A program made the position numbers and the translations under genes. This document shows positions 22,453-27,506 of a DNA stretch of 27,506 bases, in pieces. How positions within the stretch are numbered: the first letter of the stretch is position 1; the number at the start of each line of letters is the position of its first letter. The stretch covers positions 1 through 27,506 of the forward strand of contig CAZLQG010000009.1 in NCBI GenBank assembly GCA_964561655.1, in the 5' to 3' direction. The notes under the pieces are model-generated. The model was not told the origin of the DNA. It did not search any database and saw nothing but the letters and a program-made list of their open reading frames with translations. This stretch comes from CAZLQG01 sp964561655. Its GTDB lineage: Bacteria > Patescibacteriota > Doudnabacteria > UBA920.

Positions 22453-22751
22453 CGGGGTATAGTATAACGGTAGCCCTGCAGGACTCCGACTTGCCGTTGG
22501 AGCCTACGGGGTAAATACGCTTATAGGTTTTACAAACTTGTTTGTACGGGGTATGGGGTAGTGGTAGCCCGCGTGCATGGGGTGCATGTAGTCCCAGTTC
22601 GATTCTGGGTACCCCGACCACGCAAGTTTGTAAAAGGGGTGGATGCGAAGTCCCATAGTTTCCGATGTCCATCGGAGTACTACTGGGATAGCCTGGGTTT
22701 CCGCCAGAGGCGGACTCGTCTTTGGCTGGGCAATTCCCAGTACCCTGACCA
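22453..22751 (+). ncRNA. tRNA-like RNA (299 nt) enclosing tRNA-Pro
   Basis: The ends form a tRNA acceptor: CGGGGTA (22453-22459) pairs with TACCCTG (22741-22747, one G-U), followed by A and an encoded CCA. The 5' side continues with a D-arm-like TAGTATAACGGTAG. The 3' side is preceded by CTGGG-CAATT-CCCAG (22726-22740) exactly where a T-arm belongs, but with a 5-nt loop lacking TTCRA. Between them are a strong hairpin around CTCCGAC/GTTGGAG, the whole tRNA-Pro(GGG) gene, a TCCCA...TGGGA arm with TCCGAT/ATCGGA inside, and TCCGCC/GGCGGA. The 5' end resembles the inner tRNA's, suggesting duplication and divergence. It is not a convincing tmRNA. Confidence 0.5.
22547..22620 (+). tRNA. tRNA-Pro(GGG)
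   Basis: Acceptor CGGGGTA/TACCCCG, D-stem GGG/CCC, anticodon stem CGTGC/GCATG around ATGGGGT (anticodon GGG), T-stem CCCAG/CTGGG around TTCGATT, A73 and an encoded CCA. All arms are intact. The gene is bracketed by a perfect 13-bp inverted repeat, TTTTACAAACTTG (22528-22540) and CAAGTTTGTAAAA (22623-22635). Confidence 0.93.
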
Positions 22752-22820
22752 TGGATTCGGCAAGCTCACCATGTATCTATGATTAGTGAGATTGGTGGGT
22801 CCATTGTAGGATAAAGGCTA

Positions 22821-22842
22821 GCCTTGAGCGAAGTCGAAAGGC
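22821..22842 (+). repeat. Short REP-like hairpin
   Basis: GCCTTGAGCGAAGTCGAAAGGC forms a small hairpin (GCCTT/AAGGC) with the GAGCGAAGTCGA core seen in common bacterial palindromic repeats, related in wording to the element at 21264-21358. The rest of 22752-22884 holds only a weak CTCAC/GTGAG stem. Confidence 0.5.
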
Positions 22843-22884
22843 AGCCCGACCAGGAATTAAAGATAATTAAATTAAATTTAAGCA

Positions 22885-23736
22885 ATGACTTTAGATTTTA
22901 TTAATAGTTCAATATATCCCTGGCTGGTAATCCACGGCGTGAAAATTCTTTTAATTTTGGTTCTGGCCTGGTTGGTTAATAAGTTTATCAGGGTGTTTAT
23001 TAATCGGTTGGTTGTCAAAGCTTTGGAAAGTCATCAGTTTTCCAGCGACGATTCAAGGAAAAAAAGGAAAGACACTTTAGCGGGCGTGTTCAGCGGCGTG
23101 GTAAAAGTAATCATTTGGATAGTCGCCGGCATGATGATGCTTTCGGAGGTTGGCGTGAACATAGGGCCGCTTTTGGCAGGCGCTGGGGTAGCGGGCTTGG
23201 CTTTTGGTTTTGGCGCGCAGTATTTGATTCGGGACGTAATTTCGGGAATGTTTTTGATTTTGGAAAACCAGTACAGGGTTGGCGATGTGGTTTCGGTAGA
23301 TGGGGTTTCGGGCCTAGTGGAAGAAATTACATTGCGCAAGACCGTTTTGCGGGATTTGGACGGAACAGTGCACCATATACCAAACGGGGAAATTAAAAAA
23401 GCATCCAACCTTTCCAAAACTTTTTCCCGCGTGAACTTGAATGTTGGCGTTTCTTATTCTTCGGATTTGGACAGAGTAATTGAGGTGGTCAACGAAGTAG
23501 GCAACAAGCTGGCAGAAGAAGAAGAATGGAAGAGTTTTATTATAAAGCCGCCGCAGTTTTTGCGCGTGGACAAGTTTGCTGATTCGGCTATTGAAATTAA
23601 AATCTTGGGCGAAACTAAGCCTTTAAAGCAGTGGGAAGTAATGGGCGAGCTTAGAAAACGAATAAAAGTTGCATTTGACAAGAACGGCATAGAGATTCCA
23701 TTTCCCCAGCGCGTCGTACATCAATCAAAGAAGTAA
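22885..23736 (+). CDS. mscS: Small-conductance mechanosensitive channel, MscS family
   Basis: Inner-membrane channel opened by membrane tension, releasing solutes on hypo-osmotic shock. At 283 residues it matches E. coli MscS (286). Predicted helices at about 16-38 and 66-90, then the pore helix with the small-residue pattern GAGVAGLAFGFGAQYLIRD (99-117) that packs the heptamer. The beta domain begins RVGDVVSVDGVSG (131-143) with the HHIPNGEI motif and the alpha/beta cap ends GIEIPFPQRVVH, the classic MscS tail. It follows the tRNA-Pro locus and is followed by a large hairpin, so it is probably monocistronic. Confidence 0.95.
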   Translation: MTLDFINSSIYPWLVIHGVKILLILVLAWLVNKFIRVFINRLVVKALESHQFSSDDSRKKRKDTLAGVFSGVVKVIIWIVAGMMMLSEVGVNIGPLLAGAGVAGLAFGFGAQYLIRDVISGMFLILENQYRVGDVVSVDGVSGLVEEITLRKTVLRDLDGTVHHIPNGEIKKASNLSKTFSRVNLNVGVSYSSDLDRVIEVVNEVGNKLAEEEEWKSFIIKPPQFLRVDKFADSAIEIKILGETKPLKQWEVMGELRKRIKVAFDKNGIEIPFPQRVVHQSKK

Positions 23737-23764
23737 TTTATTAATTTAAAAACCGGATATTGTA

Positions 23765-23820
23765 ATTAAACGCTACCTCACTTTTGTGCGATTGCTCAAA
23801 AGTGAGGTAGTTTGTTTAAT
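23765..23820 (+). terminator. Large palindrome between mscS and maf, probable terminator
   Basis: CTACCTCACTTTTG (23773-23786) and CAAAAGTGAGGTAG (23797-23810) are perfectly complementary around a 10-nt loop, extended by ATTAAAC/GTTTAAT outside. It lacks a long T-run, so it may be a REP-like palindrome serving as terminator. Its right flank contains the -35 of the maf promoter. Confidence 0.7.
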
Positions 23821-23840
23821 CCAAATTCATTGGCTATAAT
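23812..23840 (+). promoter_or_regulatory. Sigma70-type promoter of maf, leaderless geometry
   Basis: TTGTTT (23812-23817), 17-bp spacer, consensus TATAAT (23835-23840). Six bases separate the -10 from ATG 23847, so the mRNA should begin at the start codon. Confidence 0.75.
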
Positions 23841-23846
23841 CAATTT

Positions 23847-24419
23847 ATGAGTGAAATTATTTTAGCTTCCGCCTCGCCCCGCAGAAAAAAGCTTTTAAAA
23901 AATTTGGGATTAAAATTTAAAATTGTGCCGAGCAGTTTTACGGAGGATTTTAGTTTGAAGATACCTGCCAAGAAACTTGCCAGACATCTTTCAGCGGGAA
24001 AGGCTAAAGTGGTCGCAAAAAATTATCCAAACGGTACCGTGATAGGTGCGGATACCATAGTAGTTCATCAAAATAAGATTTTAGGAAAACCCCATACAAA
24101 AAAAGAAGCCGCGCGGATGTTAAAAATTTTGTCCGGCAAAATGCACACGGTAATTACCGGCTATACCATCATAAATTTAAAAAACCGCAAGCAAGTTTCC
24201 AAAGCTGTGTCCGCTAGGGTCAAATTTAGGAAATTGAGTGAGTGTGAAATCCAAAAATACGTTAAAAACGGCGAACCACTGGACAAGGCGGGTGCTTACG
24301 CCATTCAGGAAAACGCCATGGGTTTTGTGGAAAAAGTTGTAGGGGATTATACTACTATTATTGGTCTGCCTTTACCGGCTTTGATTAAAGATTTAAAAAA
24401 ATTCGGAGTAAAAATTTGA
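23847..24419 (+). CDS. maf: Maf-family nucleoside triphosphate pyrophosphatase
   Basis: Hydrolyses non-canonical or modified NTPs (dTTP/UTP or m7GTP subfamilies) to monophosphates, cleaning the nucleotide pool; also tied to septum inhibition. Family signatures: ILASASPRRKKLL (5-17), VIGADTIVV with catalytic Asp69, LGKPHTKKEAARML (79-92), SGKMHTVITGY, and GAYAIQ near the C-terminus. At 190 residues it is full length. The substrate-specific positions do not let me assign the subfamily confidently. Its TGA overlaps a TTG that starts the Fur-family gene, suggesting coupling. Confidence 0.95.
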   Translation: MSEIILASASPRRKKLLKNLGLKFKIVPSSFTEDFSLKIPAKKLARHLSAGKAKVVAKNYPNGTVIGADTIVVHQNKILGKPHTKKEAARMLKILSGKMHTVITGYTIINLKNRKQVSKAVSARVKFRKLSECEIQKYVKNGEPLDKAGAYAIQENAMGFVEKVVGDYTTIIGLPLPALIKDLKKFGVKI

Positions 24420-24846
24420 AAAACTGCAAAAAGCATAAAAGTAAAAATATTTCCAAGTTAAAAAGGAACCAGCTGAAAATTACCCAAGTTAGGCTGGCAC
24501 TCTTGGATGTTTTAGAGCACGCAGAAAAGCCCTTGAGCGTAAAGGACATAAAAAAGACCTTGGGAGTTTCTAAGGCTGATACGGCCACGATTTACCGAAA
24601 TTTGGAAGCTTTGAAAAAATTGGGCGTGGTATTGCAGGTGGAATTAAACCGCGGCGAGGCTTTTTTTGAACTTGCGGACCGCGAGCATCATCACCATGTT
24701 ATTTGTGAAATTTGTGGAAAGATTTGTGACGTGCCAAAGTTCCACCCAAAAACTTTGGAAGAGAACGCGCTTAAGTCTTCCGGGTTTGCCAGAATAAAAA
24801 GGCACAGCTTGGAATTTTTTGGTATATGCAAGGAATGTGAAAATAA
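24416..24846 (+). CDS. Fur-family transcriptional regulator (3' end lost in gap)
   Basis: Metal- or peroxide-responsive repressor. Starting from TTG 24416 (overlapping the maf stop by 4 nt; no ATG is available upstream of the domain) it has a winged helix with ITQVRLALLDVLEHAEKPLS (22-41) and the recognition region DTATIYRNLEALKKLG (55-70). The dimerisation/metal domain has EHHHHVICEICGKI (90-103), with Cys97-Cys100 and a second pair Cys138-Cys141 (ICKEC), the structural zinc site. All diagnostic residues are present before the gap, so only a few C-terminal residues should be missing. Fur, Zur and PerR cannot be told apart here. The apparent continuation into PurH is a gap artefact. Confidence 0.88.
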
Positions 24847-24946
24847 NNNNNNNNNNNNNNNNNNNNNNNNNNNNNNNNNNNNNNNNNNNNNNNNNNNNNN
24901 NNNNNNNNNNNNNNNNNNNNNNNNNNNNNNNNNNNNNNNNNNNNNN
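24847..24946. other. Assembly gap of exactly 100 N
   Basis: A run of 100 N, the conventional placeholder for a gap of unknown length. The end of the Fur-family gene and the start of purH, and possibly whole genes, are missing here. Confidence 0.99.
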
Positions 24947-26455
24947 GGCGGGACGGCAAAAGCCTTAACATCTGCCGGAGTGGAAACATCAGATGTAGCA
25001 GAGCTTGTAGGCGGTAAGGCCATACTCGGGCACCGGGTGGTTACTTTATCGCGGGAAATATATGCGGGGCTGCTTTCGCGCGACACTGATGAAGACCGCA
25101 CCGAGCTTGAAAGATTAAAGATTCCCCGTATAGATTTGGTTTGCGTGGATTTATATCCTTTATCGGAAGAAATTGCAAAGCAGGGGTCAACTCTGGAATC
25201 GGTGATAGAAAAAACCGACATCGGAGGACCGACGCTTTTGCGTGCCGCGGCTAAGGGCAGAAGGATAGTCATTTGCGACCCGGCGGATAGGTCGAAAGTG
25301 GTTCAATGGTTAAAGGATGGTAAGCCTGATAAAGATGAGTTTATATCGCAGCTCGCGGCAAAGGCAGAGTATGCAGTGGCGGCTTATGCTTTGGCTTCGG
25401 CAAGATATCACAGCCAGGGTAAATATGACGGTTTAGTGGGAGAACAAATTTTAGAATGCAAATACGGGGAGAATGCGTGGCAGACGCCGGCTGGTTTATA
25501 TGTATCGCGCAATGATGACCCATTGTCTTTATTCAGTTTCCAAATAGTTGCCGGCACTGCGCCGAGTTATAACAATCTGGCCGATTTAGACAGGCTGCTG
25601 CAAACCATCACGCACATTGCCGCAGGGTTTGAGGTGAATTTTGGGGAAGTTTCCAAAATTGCAGTGGGAGTAAAGCACGGCAATGCTTGCGGGGCTTCGG
25701 TCTTTGATGATGCATCATCAGCTTTGCAAAAAATGCTGGAAGGGGACTTACGCGCGATTTTTGGCGGTGTAGTGATGGTTAATTTTAAAGTGGATGAAAA
25801 GTTGGCGGAAGTTTTGCTTTTGTACAAAATGGAAGAGGGCAGAAGAAGGATTTTGGACGTGATTGCGGCTCCGGCGTTTAGTTCAGAGGCCATAGAAATT
25901 TTAAAAAGGAAAGGGGACAAATGTAGGTTTTTGGTGAATTCCGGGCTAGCGCATCTATCAAAGGACAGTATTGATAACCATCAGCGGTTCCGTTATGTGC
26001 GCGGCGGGTTCCTTGCGCAGCCAAATTACAATTTTATTTTGGATTTAACATCGCCGGAGATTGAGGTGTCGGATAAATTGTCAGACAATCAAAAAAAAGA
26101 TATTCTGCTTGCCTGGGCTATTGGAAATACTTCTAATAGCAATACGGTAACAATCGTAAAAAACCAAATGCTAATCGGCAACGGCGTGGGCCAGCAGGAT
26201 AGGGTTGGTGGGTGTGAACTGGCCATAAAGCGCGCAAAGGATTCCCATCATGACATTGAAAATGCGGTCGCCTACAGCGACAGTTTTTTTCCGTTCCCAG
26301 ACGGGCCGGAAAAACTTAGCCAGGCCGGCATTAAAGTCATACTTGCGACCAGCGGAAGCGTAAAAGACGAGGAGGTAAGAAAGTATTGCAAAGAAAATAA
26401 AATAAGTTTGGTTACGCTTTCTGACAAACTAGCGAGAGGTTTTTTCGGGCATTAA
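24947..26455 (+). CDS. purH: Bifunctional AICAR transformylase / IMP cyclohydrolase (5' end lost in gap)
   Basis: Catalyses the last two steps of de novo purine synthesis. The visible part starts in the MGS-like cyclohydrolase domain (GGTAKALTSAGVETSDV, then GHRVVTLSREIYAGLLSRD, DLVCVDLYPL and KTDIGGPTLLRAAAKG). The transformylase domain has YGENAWQTPAGLY, VGVKHGNACGAS with the catalytic Lys-His pair (usual form KHxNPCG), GNGVGQQDRVGGCELA and DSFFPFPDGPEKL. Roughly 20-30 N-terminal residues are missing. The C-terminus ends LARGFFGH rather than the common RHFRH. De novo purine genes are patchy in Patescibacteria, so its presence is informative; glyA in the window could feed its folate cofactor. 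Confidence 0.95.
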   Translation, partial: GGTAKALTSAGVETSDVAELVGGKAILGHRVVTLSREIYAGLLSRDTDEDRTELERLKIPRIDLVCVDLYPLSEEIAKQGSTLESVIEKTDIGGPTLLRAAAKGRRIVICDPADRSKVVQWLKDGKPDKDEFISQLAAKAEYAVAAYALASARYHSQGKYDGLVGEQILECKYGENAWQTPAGLYVSRNDDPLSLFSFQIVAGTAPSYNNLADLDRLLQTITHIAAGFEVNFGEVSKIAVGVKHGNACGASVFDDASSALQKMLEGDLRAIFGGVVMVNFKVDEKLAEVLLLYKMEEGRRRILDVIAAPAFSSEAIEILKRKGDKCRFLVNSGLAHLSKDSIDNHQRFRYVRGGFLAQPNYNFILDLTSPEIEVSDKLSDNQKKDILLAWAIGNTSNSNTVTIVKNQMLIGNGVGQQDRVGGCELAIKRAKDSHHDIENAVAYSDSFFPFPDGPEKLSQAGIKVILATSGSVKDEEVRKYCKENKISLVTLSDKLARGFFGH

Positions 26456-26501
26456 GACTAAAGAGGCGAAATAATCTAAATAAAATTTTGTAGTAATAAT
26501 T

Positions 26502-27083
26502 ATGGATGAACAGGTATACAAGCTTTCTGACGAGGCGTTGGTCAAACAAGTCCAAAATGGTGAGACGGAACTTTTCGCTGAGATTATCCGCCGGTATGAA
26601 GCTAAAATGTTAAGATACGCTTATCGTTTCCTTCTTAAAAACGACGCGGAGGATGAGGTACAGGAAGTTTTTTTAAAAGCTTACCAGAACATCCAAAGCT
26701 TTAATCCGGATTTAAAATTTTCTTCCTGGCTTTACCGGATAGCGCATAACCAGTTTGTTAATTTAATCAGGAAGCAATCCAGGAGTCCTTTAAGTTTTTT
26801 TGATTTTGATACCTTATTTCCCCATCCGGTAGCGCCGCAGCGGACAGAAAGGGAGGTTGAAATCAAGCAAATCAGACAGCAACTAAAGTCGTGCCTAGAC
26901 AGGTTAGATGTAAAGTATCGTGAAGTTTTAGTTTTATCTTATTTGGAAGAATTGAGTTATAAGGAAATTTCTGATGTGCTGAAAATTCCGGTAGCTACGG
27001 TAGGGGTTAGGATAGCCAGAGGCAAACAGGCTTTAAAAAAAGTTTACAAACAGTATTTTGAGGACGAAATATATGGAAAATAA
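26502..27083 (+). CDS. ECF-like RNA polymerase sigma factor
   Basis: A 193-residue sigma70-family protein with only regions 2 and 4. Region 2 (about 23-93) includes LFAEIIRRYEAKMLRYAYRF, AEDEVQEVFLKAYQNI and KFSSWLYRIAHNQFVNLIRK. A linker with FFDFDTLFPHPVAPQ follows. Region 4 (about 128-183) holds CLDRLDVKYREVLVLSYLEE and the helix-turn-helix SYKEISDVLKIPVATVGVRIARGKQAL. There is no region 1 or 3, so it is of ECF type. Its last 11 nt overlap the following membrane-protein gene, the usual layout for a sigma factor and its anti-sigma partner. Confidence 0.94.
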   Translation: MDEQVYKLSDEALVKQVQNGETELFAEIIRRYEAKMLRYAYRFLLKNDAEDEVQEVFLKAYQNIQSFNPDLKFSSWLYRIAHNQFVNLIRKQSRSPLSFFDFDTLFPHPVAPQRTEREVEIKQIRQQLKSCLDRLDVKYREVLVLSYLEELSYKEISDVLKIPVATVGVRIARGKQALKKVYKQYFEDEIYGK

Positions 27084-27506
27084 CAAGAATAATCATTTTA
27101 GAGGCCAACTTTCTAAAAAGGTGCTGGAAAAAATCCAAGCAGGCCAGGTTAAAATGCGTTCCCGTTTTCGGTTCATGTTGACCCACGTGCTGCTAGTTTT
27201 GGGGGCAACGGTAGCAATGGCTTTGGTAATCTTTCTTCTGAGTTTTATTATTTTTGCGATTCGCGGCACTGGCACCTGGTATTTATCTTATTATGGTCCC
27301 AAAGGAATATGGAGCTTTCTGGCAGTTTTTCCATGGATGATTTTTATTGTAGCCGTGGTTTTACTTATTGTCTTTGAGATTTTTGTTAAGCATTTTTCTT
27401 ACAAGCGGCCTTTGGTTTACAGTGCCATTGCCGCTTTGATTTTGGCAATGGTATTTAGTTGGGCAACGCTGAAAGTTGGACTGCACAGCCGTTTGCGCGA
27501 ATATAG
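27073..27506 (+). CDS. Membrane protein overlapping the sigma gene, probable anti-sigma factor (partial)
   Basis: From ATG 27073 (11-nt overlap with the sigma gene) the frame stays open to the window end, giving 144 residues. The N-terminus (MENNKNNHFRGQLSKKVLEKI, then QAGQVKMRSR) is a charged cytoplasmic helix, the part that typically contacts a sigma factor. Three hydrophobic segments follow at about 38-64, 82-103 and 115-132. No zinc-binding HxxxCxxC motif is visible, so it is not a ZAS-type anti-sigma. Similar sigma plus three-helix membrane protein pairs recur in Parcubacteria genomes from general knowledge. The role is inferred from context only. Confidence 0.75.
   Translation, partial: MENNKNNHFRGQLSKKVLEKIQAGQVKMRSRFRFMLTHVLLVLGATVAMALVIFLLSFIIFAIRGTGTWYLSYYGPKGIWSFLAVFPWMIFIVAVVLLIVFEIFVKHFSYKRPLVYSAIAALILAMVFSWATLKVGLHSRLREY

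Noticed and set aside
22453..22751. tmRNA (ssrA)
   Set aside because: The ends mimic a tRNA and the length is close, but there is no TTCRA T-loop, no G3-U70 alanine signal, no recognisable tag reading frame, and a whole tRNA-Pro gene lies inside.
22453..22751. Group I or II intron in a tRNA
   Set aside because: No convincing P7/GACTA-type core or domain V hairpin was seen, and no homing endonuclease ORF is present.
24416..26455. Fur-PurH fusion protein
   Set aside because: The continuous frame exists only because the 100-N placeholder happens to keep phase; the domains are unrelated and PurH lacks its start.
1..27506. CRISPR array, insertion sequence or transposase
   Set aside because: No regularly spaced direct repeats of CRISPR size and no transposase-like ORF were seen; repeats present are short palindromes or simple repeats.

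Overview
The window looks like a chromosomal segment (one scaffold with a 100-N gap) of a Candidate Phyla Radiation / Patescibacteria bacterium, most likely of Parcubacteria type. This is inferred from gene content and style: tightly packed, mostly same-strand housekeeping genes, few Shine-Dalgarno (SD) sites, a eukaryote-type single-chain glycyl-tRNA synthetase, many lineage-typical small hypothetical genes, and an ECF sigma factor followed by a three-helix membrane protein. TGA ends several genes (tgt, alr, maf), so UGA is not recoded as glycine as it is in Gracilibacteria/SR1.

Layout. 1-8080: the tail of an unknown gene and its terminator, then tgt, glycyl-tRNA synthetase, alanine racemase, an M24 aminopeptidase, an M16 zinc protease and endonuclease IV, with four small unknown genes threaded between them, closed by a terminator. 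8109-8346: a nested inverted-repeat element that folds as a tidy three-way junction. 8347-16605: AI-2E-type membrane protein, metG, tatD, leuS, tsaC and an MFS transporter. leuS carries a complete RBBP9/YdeN-like serine hydrolase domain inserted into its editing domain. 16749-19611: glyA, a frameshifted 2'-5' RNA ligase-like gene and uppP. 19623-20762: a tRNA-Leu(CAA) gene nested inside the two halves of a second, degenerate tRNA-Leu, followed at once by parB.

20763-22884 is about 2.1 kb without conventional genes and is the most unusual part. It holds a perfect inverted repeat abutting a sigma70-like promoter, a ~290-nt structured RNA candidate with its own terminator, a dispersed palindromic repeat, a ~1-kb hairpin-dense and visibly GC-richer block containing a 66-codon SD-led double-CxxC ORF, and a second nested arrangement in which tRNA-Pro(GGG) sits inside a 299-nt RNA whose own ends form a tRNA-like acceptor with encoded CCA.

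22885-27506: mscS, maf, a Fur-family regulator running into the gap, purH emerging from it, an ECF-like sigma factor and an overlapping membrane protein (probable anti-sigma partner) cut by the window end.

Functionally the window is mainly translation and tRNA biology (three tRNA synthetases, Tgt, TsaC, nested tRNAs), cell-wall precursor supply (Alr, UppP), DNA repair/segregation (Nfo, TatD, ParB) and membrane stress/transport. The items most likely to be new are the LeuRS-hydrolase fusion, the two nested tRNA arrangements and the structured block at 20.8-22.4 kb. Several housekeeping genes also carry in-frame simple or palindromic repeats (tgt, metG, leuS, M24 peptidase).
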